36,935 nucleotides of DNA from Bacteroidota bacterium (GTDB lineage Bacteria > Bacteroidota > Bacteroidia > Cytophagales > Cyclobacteriaceae). The stretch covers positions 1 through 36,935 of the forward strand of contig JAJRQT010000116.1 of NCBI GenBank assembly GCA_024280115.1, given 5' to 3'. This document shows positions 27,192-35,167 of the stretch, piece after piece. Each line of letters starts with the position of its first letter. Within the stretch, counting starts at the first letter, position 1. Position numbers and translations under genes: made by a program. Below the pieces are notes generated by a model. That model did not search any database. It was not told the DNA's origin and worked only from the letters and a program-made list of their open reading frames with translations.

Positions 27192-27577
27192 CAGTTAAAA
27201 AACTGGATTATATTTTGGTAATTGTTCAGAAAAAAGGAAACAAATTTGTTAAAAAAATACCGAACAAAAAACAGCTTTTTAGACCTGACTTTTAATAATT
27301 ACAATTTCCTGTCTCCAAAGGTATTTTTTAGTAAATTATTCTTTAAAAAATTATAATTTATTTCCAGACTGAATTTTTACCATTTAAACAATCTGATTTT
27401 AAATATCCTATTGATTATATTTTATGTGATATTTATCATATTTCTCGATGATAAGCATCATTCAGTTTTAAAGCTTTCTGAAACTAATTTTGCACCACTG
27501 AAACTAAAGCTACAAAAAATTTAGTTAGCTTTAAACATACCAGTTCAATTTAATCAACTATTGATTTAAACACACTC
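27192..27577. other. divergent dnaA-mutA intergenic region
   Basis: Very AT-rich. By eye I find no TTATnCACA-type DnaA box cluster, so there is no support for an origin here. It must hold the dnaA promoter (leftward) and the mutA promoter (rightward, see 27485). A short stem-loop (AAAGCTA 27506-27512 with TAGCTTT 27526-27532) lies in the mutA leader. Confidence 0.5.
27485..27492 (+). promoter_or_regulatory. putative Bacteroidota -7 element for mutA-mutB
   Basis: TAATTTTG fits the TAnnTTTG -7 consensus of Bacteroidota housekeeping promoters exactly. It lies 85 bp before the mutA start, and a T-rich TTTTA about 19 bp upstream could stand for the weak -33 element. The match is short in an AT-rich region, so confidence is modest. 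Confidence 0.35.
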
Positions 27578-29446
27578 ATGAAAGAAGAAAAATCTTCAGA
27601 AAATTTGTTCTCTGAATTTCCTAAAGTGCACATGGAGCAGTGGAAAGAAAAAACCATAAAAGATCTGAAAGGTGCTGACTTTGATAAAAAGCTGGTTTGG
27701 AGAACACCGGATGGCTTTAATCTTCAGCCTTATTACACAAGTGAAGATCTTAATGCGCTGGATTATCTCAAAAAATTTGAAACCAGCATTTTATATACTT
27801 CCGATGGTACCCAGGGACCGAGATATTGGGTAAATAGAGAAAAGATTGTGGTGGAAGATGTATTGACAGCCAATAAGGCTGCGATCGATGCCCTCAACAG
27901 TGGAGCAGACGGTTTGATATTTGACCTTACAGGAAAGGAAGGAATTGATATTAAGTTGCTACTCAAAAATATACTGCCACTTCATTGCTCAGTTTCATTT
28001 ATCGCTGACCGGGATGCAGCCAAATTGATAAAAGGGTATTTCACCTATGAAAGTGAAAACCACATTGAAACCAATCAGCTTTTCGGAAGCATCAATTACG
28101 ATCCTATACGAAATCTGACTTTAAAAGGCAAAATGGCCAACGATGGATTTAAAGTGCTTAAAGAGATCATCGAAGTCACGGATAGCGCGGATAGATTTTA
28201 TGGCTTGACTGTTAATAGCGCTCAGTTTCAAAATTCCGGGGCGAGCATCGTTCAGGAATTGGCCTTTACGTTGAATATGGCCGTTGACTATATAGATAAA
28301 CTCAACGAGCTCGACACAAGCGCTGATAAAGTCATCAGAAATATGGAATTTTCCATGTCAGTTGGCACTGATTATTTTTTGGAAATCGCCAAGTTGAGAG
28401 CTTTGCGAATCCTTTTCTATAAAATTGCTGAATCATACGGATTATCAGACTTTGATCCTGGAAATTTAAATATCCACAGCACATCTTCTTTATGGACAAA
28501 AACAGTATATGATCCATATGTAAACATGCTGAGAAATACCACCGAAGCTATGGCAGCAGTTATTGGCGGTTGCAATGCACTGACAATTGCACCATACAAT
28601 GAAAACTTTGAGGAACCCACAAAACTCTCGAAAAGGGTTTCAAGAAATGTTTCCAATATTCTAAAGGAAGAATCTTATTTTGATAAAATCGTCGATCCTT
28701 CGGCAGGTTCCTATTACATCGAAAATATCACTGATGAGATGGTTCAAAAAGGATGGGAATTATTTACTGAAATAGAAAGTGAAGGTGGATTTATTAAAAG
28801 TTTCACTTTAGGTAAAATCCAATCCAGGATAAATGAGACAAGAGCCAAAAAGCTAAAGCTGGTATCACAGAGAAGAGATATTTTCGTCGGCACAAATCAA
28901 TACCCGAATACCAATGAAAAGCTGGATGTTCTAATGCCTGATCAATCAAATTCTCAGGAAAGCGGCGAAATCGAAATCCTTCAACCGCAAAATGGCGCCA
29001 TCGAGTTTGAAAATCTCAGAAAGAAAACGGATGCTTTTGCAGAAAAATCCGGCCACAGGCCAAGTGCCTTTATGGCATTGATAGGTGATAATGCTACCAT
29101 GAGAACAGTGAGAGCCCAGTTCAGCGCAGGCTTTATCGGTTGTGGGGGTTTTAAAATAATTGATGGAATAATCACCAATTCTACGGAAGAAGCTTTAAAA
29201 ACAGCATTAGAGCAAAATGCTGAAATCACGGTGATTTGCGGAGCAGATGATGACTATGCAACTGAAGGCATTGAGTTTGCGAAGAAATTTAAAGCGACTA
29301 AAAAAGATGGAATTCTTGCCATTGCCGGATATCCGACAGAAATTCTTGAAGATCTCAAAGCAGCAGGAGTTGGTGAATTTATCCATATCAGGGCTGATCT
29401 GATAGAAACATTAAAAAGATTACAGCAACAATTGAACATCAATTAA
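27578..29446 (+). CDS. mutA: methylmalonyl-CoA mutase small (non-catalytic) subunit
   Basis: 622 residues, typical length. It has the mutase barrel (about 45-430: 'YTSDGTQGPRYWVNRE', 'IIGGCNALTIAPYNE'-type segment with 'MAAVIGGCNALTIAPYNENF', 'DPSAGSYYIENITDEM') and a flavodoxin-like C-terminal domain (about 480-622). The C-terminal domain lacks the DxHxxG cobalamin motif: the matching place reads 'ALIGDNATMRTVRAQF'. This is the structural beta subunit, which pairs with MutB to make the heterodimer that interconverts succinyl-CoA and (R)-methylmalonyl-CoA. It is followed 11 bp later by mutB, so the two are one operon. Confidence 0.93.
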   Translation: MKEEKSSENLFSEFPKVHMEQWKEKTIKDLKGADFDKKLVWRTPDGFNLQPYYTSEDLNALDYLKKFETSILYTSDGTQGPRYWVNREKIVVEDVLTANKAAIDALNSGADGLIFDLTGKEGIDIKLLLKNILPLHCSVSFIADRDAAKLIKGYFTYESENHIETNQLFGSINYDPIRNLTLKGKMANDGFKVLKEIIEVTDSADRFYGLTVNSAQFQNSGASIVQELAFTLNMAVDYIDKLNELDTSADKVIRNMEFSMSVGTDYFLEIAKLRALRILFYKIAESYGLSDFDPGNLNIHSTSSLWTKTVYDPYVNMLRNTTEAMAAVIGGCNALTIAPYNENFEEPTKLSKRVSRNVSNILKEESYFDKIVDPSAGSYYIENITDEMVQKGWELFTEIESEGGFIKSFTLGKIQSRINETRAKKLKLVSQRRDIFVGTNQYPNTNEKLDVLMPDQSNSQESGEIEILQPQNGAIEFENLRKKTDAFAEKSGHRPSAFMALIGDNATMRTVRAQFSAGFIGCGGFKIIDGIITNSTEEALKTALEQNAEITVICGADDDYATEGIEFAKKFKATKKDGILAIAGYPTEILEDLKAAGVGEFIHIRADLIETLKRLQQQLNIN

Positions 29447-29457
29447 TTTATAAATAA

Positions 29458-31599
29458 ATGAGACCTGATTTTTCAAAAATTACTTACGACGATATCAAAG
29501 ACAGTAATCCTGTCTTGAAACATAAATCTGACAAACAGCAATCATGGATCTCGGCAGAGAAAATTAAGGTTAAACCCGTTTATTCTGCCACTGACCTTAA
29601 AGATGTTGAGCATCTCGACTACGCCTCGGGCATCCCTCCATTCCTGAGGGGACCTTATTCTACCATGTACGTCATGCGTCCCTGGACAGTAAGGCAATAT
29701 GCAGGCTTTTCTACAGCTGAGGAATCAAACGCCTTCTACAGAAGAAACCTGGCGGCCGGGCAAAAGGGGTTATCCATTGCTTTTGACCTCGCAACACACA
29801 GAGGTTACGATTCTGACCACCCAAGGGTAGTTGGTGATGTCGGTAAGGCTGGAGTGGCCATCGATTCTATTGCTGATATGAAAATTCTTTTCGATCAGAT
29901 CCCATTGGATAAGATGTCGGTCTCAATGACCATGAATGGTGCGGTACTCCCAATTATGGCATTTTACATAGTCGCTGCTGAAGAGCAGGGAGTAAAACCG
30001 GAATTGTTGAGCGGAACGATTCAGAATGATATTTTAAAGGAATTCATGGTGAGGAATACCTATATTTATCCTCCTCTCCCATCCATGAAAATCATTGCGG
30101 ATATTTTCGAATATTCATCTAAATTCATGCCTAAATTCAACTCCATCAGCATCAGCGGGTACCATATGCAGGAAGCCGGTGCCACCGCAGATATTGAGTT
30201 GGCTTATACATTGGCCGATGGCTTGGAATACCTCAGGACAGGGATAAAAGCAGGAATCGACATTGATAAATTCGCGCCTAGGTTATCTTTCTTCTGGGCG
30301 ATCGGCATGAATCATTTCATGGAAATTGCCAAAATGAGGGCAGGAAGATTGTTATGGGCGAAAATCGTGAAGCAATTCAATCCGAAAAATCCTAAGTCTA
30401 TGTCCTTGCGTACGCACAGTCAGACATCGGGATGGTCACTAACGGAGCAGGATCCATTTAATAATGTAACCAGAACCGCCGTCGAAGCGATGGCCGCCGC
30501 ACTGGGTCATACGCAGTCTCTGCATACCAATGCACTTGATGAGGCCATTGCGCTTCCAACAGATTTTTCAGCAAGAATTGCGAGAAATACACAATTATAC
30601 ATCCAGGATGAGACAAATATCTGCCGGGGAGTAGATCCATGGGCAGGTTCTTATTATGTAGAAAAGCTGACCCATGAGTTGGCTCACAGAGCCTGGGAAT
30701 TGATCGAGGAAGTAGAAGAGCTCGGTGGTATGGCCAAAGCGATAGAGACGGGACTTCCGAAAATGAGAATTGAAGAAGCTGCCGCGAGAAAGCAGGCCAG
30801 AATCGACTCCGGAAGAGACGTAATTGTTGGTGTTAACAAATACAAAACCGACGAGGAAACCGATATCGAGTTACTCGAAGTGGATAATACAGCGGTGAGA
30901 CAAGCCCAGTTGGAACGGCTCGCCAAATTGAAAGCAGAAAGAAACAATGATGATGTGCAAGCCGCATTGGATGCCATCACTAATTGCGCAGGAGGCGGTG
31001 ATGGTAATTTACTTGCATTAGCTGTGGATGCAGCCAGAAAACGAGCCACACTCGGGGAAATCTCCGATGCCATGGAAAAAGAATTTGGTCGCCATGTGGC
31101 AACAATTCGCTCTATTTCTGGCGTCTATTCTGCGGAAGCTTCCACAGATGAAAGTTTTGAAGAAGCGAAAGTGCTCGCTGATAAATTTGCAGAAATAGAA
31201 GGAAGAAGACCGAGGATAATGGTAGCCAAAATGGGTCAGGATGGTCATGACCGTGGTGCAAAAGTAATTTCCACGAGCTTCGCCGATCTGGGTTTTGATG
31301 TGGATATTGGACCACTTTTCCAAACTCCAGAGGAAGTGGCGCAGCAAGCTGCAGAAAATGACGTTCATCTGGTGGGTGCATCAAGTCTGGCGGCCGGACA
31401 CAAAACCCTTGTTCCCCAATTAATTGAGGAACTGAAGAAGCTGGGGCGTGAAGATATATTGGTAGTCGCCGGAGGGGTAATTCCACCAAAAGATTACGAC
31501 TATTTGTATCAGGCAGGGGTTGCTGGAGTTTTCGGACCCGGGACGGTAATTTCAAAAGCTGCAAAAGAGATTTTGGAAAAGCTTCTGGTTCAGGAATAG
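29458..31599 (+). CDS. mutB: methylmalonyl-CoA mutase large (catalytic) subunit
   Basis: 713 residues, close to E. coli ScpA and propionibacterial MutB. The substrate barrel has '[40 protein letters not shown]' residues (split by the conserved Tyr/Arg), '[16 protein letters not shown]', '[14 protein letters not shown]' and '[13 protein letters not shown]' with the catalytic His. The C-terminal B12 domain has Asp595-Gly-His597-Asp-Arg-Gly (DxHxxG), where His597 is the cobalt ligand, then '[14 protein letters not shown]' and '[12 protein letters not shown]'. It needs adenosylcobalamin. The role is propionyl-CoA or branched-chain amino-acid breakdown, or the reverse direction to propionate. A terminator follows at 31624. 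Confidence 0.97.
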   Translation: MRPDFSKITYDDIKDSNPVLKHKSDKQQSWISAEKIKVKPVYSATDLKDVEHLDYASGIPPFLRGPYSTMYVMRPWTVRQYAGFSTAEESNAFYRRNLAAGQKGLSIAFDLATHRGYDSDHPRVVGDVGKAGVAIDSIADMKILFDQIPLDKMSVSMTMNGAVLPIMAFYIVAAEEQGVKPELLSGTIQNDILKEFMVRNTYIYPPLPSMKIIADIFEYSSKFMPKFNSISISGYHMQEAGATADIELAYTLADGLEYLRTGIKAGIDIDKFAPRLSFFWAIGMNHFMEIAKMRAGRLLWAKIVKQFNPKNPKSMSLRTHSQTSGWSLTEQDPFNNVTRTAVEAMAAALGHTQSLHTNALDEAIALPTDFSARIARNTQLYIQDETNICRGVDPWAGSYYVEKLTHELAHRAWELIEEVEELGGMAKAIETGLPKMRIEEAAARKQARIDSGRDVIVGVNKYKTDEETDIELLEVDNTAVRQAQLERLAKLKAERNNDDVQAALDAITNCAGGGDGNLLALAVDAARKRATLGEISDAMEKEFGRHVATIRSISGVYSAEASTDESFEEAKVLADKFAEIEGRRPRIMVAKMGQDGHDRGAKVISTSFADLGFDVDIGPLFQTPEEVAQQAAENDVHLVGASSLAAGHKTLVPQLIEELKKLGREDILVVAGGVIPPKDYDYLYQAGVAGVFGPGTVISKAAKEILEKLLVQE

Positions 31600-31623
31600 A
31601 AAATTGCTTTATATGATTTTATC

Positions 31624-31655
31624 AGCCCCTGAAAAATCAATTTCAGGGGCTTTAT
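31624..31655 (+). terminator. Rho-independent terminator after mutB
   Basis: An 11-bp perfect stem AGCCCCTGAAA (31624-31634) / TTTCAGGGGCT (31641-31651), with a 6-nt loop AATCAA, is followed by TTATAATT. It starts 24 bp past the mutB stop. Confidence 0.8.
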
Positions 31656-31757
31656 AATTCAGTTGTCTTCAGAAAGTGGCAAGAGTTTGAATCAGAAGGC
31701 AGTCTGGACTTGCGATAAACAAGCGGACACCGTGATAAAGTTTTAATATGACAAGAA

Positions 31758-32105
31758 TTAGCCCGATTTTTTTACCTTGTATCTGTTCTGTAAAAGAATC
31801 TGGTAAATCTTCTCTTTAAAATCTCCCTGGATGATGATTTCCCCATCTTTCTGGCTACCTCCAACTCCGCACTTAGTTTTAATCATTTTTCCAAGCTCCT
31901 TTAAATCATCAGGAGATCCTTTAAATCCTTCTACCAGCGTAACCGTTTTACCTCCGCGTTGCTTTCGATCAATTCTGACAATAAGGTTTTGCTGTTCATT
32001 TGAGAGGGTTTCCTGAAGGCCGGGAATATTTTCAAAATAATTGAAATCCGGATTAGTAGAATATACAACACCTTCTCTGTTTTTGTGTTTGTTTCTTTTT
32101 GACAT
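31758..32105 (-). CDS. yciH: SUI1/YciH-family translation initiation factor
   Basis: 115 residues. A basic N-terminus (MSKRNKHKNREGVVYSTNP) is followed by an SUI1 domain (about 38-115): 'LIVRIDRKQRGGKTVTLVEGF' then 'LKELGKMIKTKCGVGGSQKDGEIIIQGDFKEKI'. The order matches bacterial YciH and eukaryotic eIF1, small proteins that bind the small ribosomal subunit and affect start selection; the bacterial role is minor. Length is typical. A TAATTTTG match on the minus strand (32186-32193) could be its -7 element. It stands alone between a lipoprotein gene and the mutB terminator. Confidence 0.88.
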   Translation of the reverse strand: MSKRNKHKNREGVVYSTNPDFNYFENIPGLQETLSNEQQNLIVRIDRKQRGGKTVTLVEGFKGSPDDLKELGKMIKTKCGVGGSQKDGEIIIQGDFKEKIYQILLQNRYKVKKSG

Positions 32106-32264
32106 ATATTTCTTTCAAACGATTTCGACTTTAGCTTTTTGTCTGCCTGCCATTTATGACCAAATACACAAGCGCAGATAAAAGACAAAATTAACTTCTT
32201 AATTTTAGCTAATATAATCCTGATCTCATTTTATTGTTTTACATTTTTTGAATAGATAATTATT

Positions 32265-33050
32265 CTACTCGATCCAGGTCATGCGATAATTCACAATATT
32301 CCATTCATTATGCTCTTTTGCCAGAAATACTTCCCCACCTTCGTAGCCAATTCTAAAATAAACCTGGGCACTATCTTTATTGTTTGTAAAAGAAATCTGT
32401 TTGACCTCCGGATGCGTTTTAAAATGCCACCAGAATCCGTCAAAAATATGAAGGTAATTCCTTAAATAATTAACTCTTAATTGTGACTCTCCCGGAGGAA
32501 GTTCGGGTACTATTATTACATTTTCTTCTTTATTGTCATATCCAACAAGTATATAATCCGTACCTAAAAAATAATTAATCGCACTATTATAATCATCTGT
32601 CAGATATAATAATTTAATCGTATCAACTAATATGGATGGCCGAAAGTCAATAAGGTTAATATTTTCATCTACATACTCCTTATAATGGAATCCGTATTTG
32701 ATACTTGTTTGAATTACATAATAGGAAATTCCACTATAAATACTATCTCCCCATTCAGATTTACTCATTCTGCCTAAATCCCAGGGACTATAAATCTCTT
32801 TAAACACTTTGTACACATCTTTTATTGAATCCGGAATATTAGATTTTGGCTCATACTTTCTATTCCAATCATCAAGTACCTCTTTAAGACAACTTATACA
32901 TGAGTTGTTATATGCGACCAATAGGTTATCGTAAATCATTTGAGCAGATTTACTTAGACGTTTATCTGGGTTATCATCGTTATTTCCATCATCACATCCG
33001 TGAATTGAAAATATCAAGATAATCGAGATATAAATTTTATAGGTTTTCAT
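32265..33050 (-). CDS. orphan lipoprotein of unknown function
   Basis: 261 residues; not recognised. The N-terminus is a lipoprotein signal (IFSIHGC, Cys19) followed at once by an acidic, Asn/Asp-rich linker (DDGNNDDNPDK). In Bacteroidota such acidic residues next to the lipidated Cys are part of the surface-export signal, so surface exposure is possible. Mature features are Cys51-Ile-Ser-Cys54 (CxxC), Trp/Tyr-rich mixed helix and strand, and a C-terminal beta segment ('SAQVYFRIGYEGGEVFLAKEHNEWNIVNYRMTW' in two parts) that resembles SnoaL/NTF2-like or DUF-type ends. Its ATG overlaps, as ATGA, the stop of a 51-codon frame (33047-33202), which may couple it to the hip operon. Confidence 0.6.
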   Translation of the reverse strand: MKTYKIYISIILIFSIHGCDDGNNDDNPDKRLSKSAQMIYDNLLVAYNNSCISCLKEVLDDWNRKYEPKSNIPDSIKDVYKVFKEIYSPWDLGRMSKSEWGDSIYSGISYYVIQTSIKYGFHYKEYVDENINLIDFRPSILVDTIKLLYLTDDYNSAINYFLGTDYILVGYDNKEENVIIVPELPPGESQLRVNYLRNYLHIFDGFWWHFKTHPEVKQISFTNNKDSAQVYFRIGYEGGEVFLAKEHNEWNIVNYRMTWIE

Positions 33051-33202
33051 TTTTCAAAGTCTGCAATTGCCCTGTTTGCAATTTCTATTATTTTACTTTT
33101 TAACACTTTAAACTTCCTTACCGAAATTGTATTATAAAACTCCCGATTTATCTTCTCTGCCCAATAAACCATCTCCGCCAAAAGTCTCTTTTGTTCAGGC
33201 AT
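33047..33202 (-). CDS. possible 51-residue ORF between hsdR remnant and lipoprotein
   Basis: ATG 33202 to TGA 33047-33049 on the minus strand encodes a basic, helix-like peptide starting MPEQKRLLAEMVYWAEKINR and ending EIANRAIADFEK. Its ATG lies 3 nt ahead of the TGA that cuts the hsdR remnant, and its own stop overlaps the lipoprotein start as ATGA. It is in a different frame from the hsdR-like reading, which explains part of the same DNA better, so this ORF may be chance. The tight stop-start spacing is its only support. Confidence 0.3.
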   Translation of the reverse strand: MPEQKRLLAEMVYWAEKINREFYNTISVRKFKVLKSKIIEIANRAIADFEK

Positions 33203-33284
33203 ATTCTACACGCCAACCCAAATTTTCTAAGGCTTGTTGGGCCGCTGCTTCTACGAGATTATCTTCTGAATATTCGTTGCTCAT
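33132..33284 (-). pseudogene. hsdR: N-terminal remnant of type I restriction subunit hsdR
   Basis: ATG 33284 overlaps the hipT-like stop as ATGA. The first 29 codons (MSNEYSEDNLVE..., ...NLGWRVEYA) match the start of type I restriction R subunits. TGA at 33195-33197 then interrupts where the family usually has Trp after 'YA', which fits a single TGG-to-TGA change. Translation in the same frame continues with ETFGGDGLLGREDKS, the next conserved HsdR block. A second stop follows at 33132-33134, after which similarity is lost. The nuclease and helicase domains (about 900 residues) are absent, so this is a dead 5' stub. Confidence 0.72.
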
Positions 33285-34312
33285 TTGTAAACGTTCAATT
33301 GGTTTCTTCTTGTTTGATAATGTAACAGGTATTCCTTTTTTGTTTGATTATTCAAAAATGACCTTTGAATAAGTGCTTCAACTTCTGCTTGTTTAACTAA
33401 AAATGATTCCAGCAATTTGTCTCTCCTTTTCACAGATATTCCTGATCGTCTGGCAAACTCATGAAAATCCTCCAACCCTACGCTTCCGTTTTTTTTCATT
33501 TCTTCCGATTCAAAATTGTCTTTGAACAATCCCCCATCTAAAGCAAAATCGGAATCGTCCACATGTATTCTTGTGTTTACCAAATCGTAGGCAGGACTTA
33601 AAGCATAATCTCCACTCGCTGTTTCTAAAACAGCGAAGTTTTTCAAATGAGCATCTCCATTGGAAAATAAGTAATTGAAAACGATAAGCTTGAAGAGCTT
33701 TTCCAGTTCAATGATATGAGCAGGAACATATTGCACAACTAATTCTGCCAGTTCTTCATAGCTGTATTTATACTTAAAATCAGGCCCTGCATTTTCTGTT
33801 GTTTTGCCGGCAAGGGTTGCAAAATCTTCTTTGCCCCATTTTGTGCTCCCGAATTGGCCTGGACGGGCAACTTCTTTTACATCGAATCGCTTAGTGATGT
33901 AGGCAGGCTCACCGTTCGCAAAAAATATGAGTGCATTTTCAGCAGTTGATATGCCGTAAACCTGCTGGGCAATTTGCATGGTTAAATGCTCATTAGCAGG
34001 AACCTGATCAACCTTTTTCAGATCTCTTGGAATAGGTTTTAATATGTAAGTACCTTGCTCACCTTTATTAGTTAAACGTAGCTTATTTTTATCAAGAATT
34101 AGCGAGAGTTTTTCCTGTACACCGGATATAGAGATGCGCTTGCGGTTTTCAAGAAATTTTTCAGCATCTTCTTCACTAACCTGTGGTGGGTTATAGGGTA
34201 AAACATGGCTAACCTTCTTACCACTGAACACCTTTTTCAGGCAGGTTTTACTGTAGGTATCAAACTCTTTAGCTAAAGTTCCCGGACAATATTTAATTTC
34301 AAGTACGCTCAT
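33281..34312 (-). CDS. hipT: HipT-like Ser/Thr kinase toxin (HipA kinase core)
   Basis: 343 residues covering the HipA kinase core without the small N-terminal subdomain, which is encoded by the preceding gene. The Gly-rich loop is 'KRISISGVQEKL' with Ser61-Ile-Ser63. An S-I-S loop with two autophosphorylated Ser is described for HipT of E. coli HipBST. Further kinase parts are 'TYILKPIPRDL' (ATP-site Lys), 'YITKRFDV', the catalytic loop 'SNGDAHLKNFAVL' and metal-binding 'SPAYDLVNT'. The fold phosphorylates an aminoacyl-tRNA synthetase in studied members (GltX for HipA, TrpS for HipT); the target here is unknown. It overlaps the HipS-like gene and the hsdR stub by ATGA. Confidence 0.85.
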   Translation of the reverse strand: MSVLEIKYCPGTLAKEFDTYSKTCLKKVFSGKKVSHVLPYNPPQVSEEDAEKFLENRKRISISGVQEKLSLILDKNKLRLTNKGEQGTYILKPIPRDLKKVDQVPANEHLTMQIAQQVYGISTAENALIFFANGEPAYITKRFDVKEVARPGQFGSTKWGKEDFATLAGKTTENAGPDFKYKYSYEELAELVVQYVPAHIIELEKLFKLIVFNYLFSNGDAHLKNFAVLETASGDYALSPAYDLVNTRIHVDDSDFALDGGLFKDNFESEEMKKNGSVGLEDFHEFARRSGISVKRRDKLLESFLVKQAEVEALIQRSFLNNQTKKEYLLHYQTRRNQLNVYK

Positions 34313-34686
34313 TCACCCCTTTCTGCTGGCAAGGCAGGTTTACTTTTTACCGGTTTTATGGTGATCGCTCCAACGGTGTCGTTGGTAGCTGTGGCCAAAA
34401 GCAGTCCGAAATAATCACTTTCGTCAATTTTTAACTGTCTGCATTGCAACTTCTTGTTTACTCCTTCCGATAGCATATTGAAGAAAAAAGGGAAGAGGTG
34501 GTCTGCTTTATAGGTTTGCTGTGTTTTAGGCAGTGTAAGGCTGATGGCAGGCAGATTGTCATTTGCAAACCAGGTATCATCATAGCAGAACTCGTACCTA
34601 CCTGCCCGGCTATCAGTGCTCTTGGGATTATGCTGTATTAAAGTTCCAGCCAGTTGCCCGTTGCGATATACTTCTGCCTTGCGCAT
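34309..34686 (-). CDS. hipS: HipS-like protein (separate HipA N-terminal subdomain)
   Basis: 125 residues matching the N-subdomain of HipA ('Couple_hipA'): 'AEVYRNGQLAGTLIQ', 'YEFCYDDTWFANDNLPAISLTLP', 'YKADHLFPFFFNMLSEG' and 'DYFGLLLATATNDTVGAITI'. In HipA this is the first about 100 residues of one chain. Here it ends as its own protein and overlaps the kinase gene by ATGA (34309-34312). In E. coli HipBST the matching protein HipS is the antitoxin that inhibits HipT. The same role is likely here by gene order and size, but is inferred. It starts 3 bp after the hipB-like stop. Confidence 0.82.
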   Translation of the reverse strand: MRKAEVYRNGQLAGTLIQHNPKSTDSRAGRYEFCYDDTWFANDNLPAISLTLPKTQQTYKADHLFPFFFNMLSEGVNKKLQCRQLKIDESDYFGLLLATATNDTVGAITIKPVKSKPALPAERGE

Positions 34687-34689
34687 TTA

Positions 34690-34902
34690 TCAGAGTTTTG
34701 GTTTTTTCACTTCCAGGTTCACTTCCATGCCCAGCACTTCGGCAAGTTTATTAAGCGTCTCGAAGGTTGGATTACTCTTGCCACTTTCCAGTGCTTTGAG
34801 TGTGCGCAAGCCTACACCTGATAATTCAGCGAGGTGTTCTTGCGTTACGTTAAGTATTTCTCGCCTTTTCTTCAGTACTTGTATGAGTTCTTTCAAGTGC
34901 AT
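34690..34902 (-). CDS. hipB: HipB-like XRE-family HTH regulator
   Basis: 70 residues from ATG 34902 (MHLKELIQVLKKRR). An in-frame ATG at 34941 would add 13 residues, but a -7 promoter element (34922-34929) lies inside that extension, so the shorter form fits better. The helix-turn-helix is 'LNVTQEHLAELSGVGLRTLKALESGKSNPTFETLNKLAEVL', spread over about residues 17-58, the XRE/Cro type. It is expected to bind its own promoter and repress the hip operon, with the HipS/HipT proteins as partners. An inverted repeat that could be the operator overlaps the promoter. Confidence 0.87.
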   Translation of the reverse strand: MHLKELIQVLKKRREILNVTQEHLAELSGVGLRTLKALESGKSNPTFETLNKLAEVLGMEVNLEVKKPKL

Positions 34903-34908
34903 TATACG

Positions 34909-34961
34909 GCTCTTTTTCTTGCAAATATAAGTAATAGTCAATAAATGGCATCAAAAAGAGC
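34909..34961 (-). promoter_or_regulatory. hipBST promoter with candidate operator inverted repeat
   Basis: On the minus strand TATATTTG (34922-34929) fits the TAnnTTTG -7 consensus exactly, and TTTTTG about 22 nt upstream can serve as -33. A perfect 9-bp inverted repeat, GCTCTTTTT / AAAAAGAGC, flanks this promoter at 34909-34917 and 34953-34961. One arm covers the likely transcription start, so a HipB dimer pair could block it. The leader to ATG 34902 would be short. Confidence 0.5.
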
Positions 34962-35167
34962 TGTAAAAAGCACTTTAGTGAGCGTAAACTTCAAGTCCGT
35001 ATTGGTTTTACTTAGATAGTGCTGTTTACTGCACTTTCATTGTTTCTTCACTTTGTCAGAATCAGGATCTTCTTGATTTAGGGATTGCCCCGATTGTTGT
35101 TATATTTTGTATCAACAAAAATCTTTTAAAAAACCTAAAAGTTTAGAACTGTTTCGGAAAAAATACT
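34962..35167. other. short intergenic region
   Basis: No gene. It contains AGTGC-TGTTTACT-GCACT-type short inverted sequence near 35016-35033, but no terminator that I can defend. Confidence 0.35.

Noticed and set aside
27192..27577. chromosome origin next to dnaA
   Set aside because: No cluster of TTATnCACA-type boxes could be found by eye here or downstream of dnaA; AT-richness alone is not enough.
27192..27577. cobalamin riboswitch upstream of mutA
   Set aside because: No B12-box-like conserved core was seen, and the likely transcription start leaves a leader under 90 nt, too short for that riboswitch.
33127..33372. 81-codon plus-strand ORF
   Set aside because: It is antisense to the hsdR stub and the end of the hipT-like gene; the minus-strand reading has recognisable conserved blocks.
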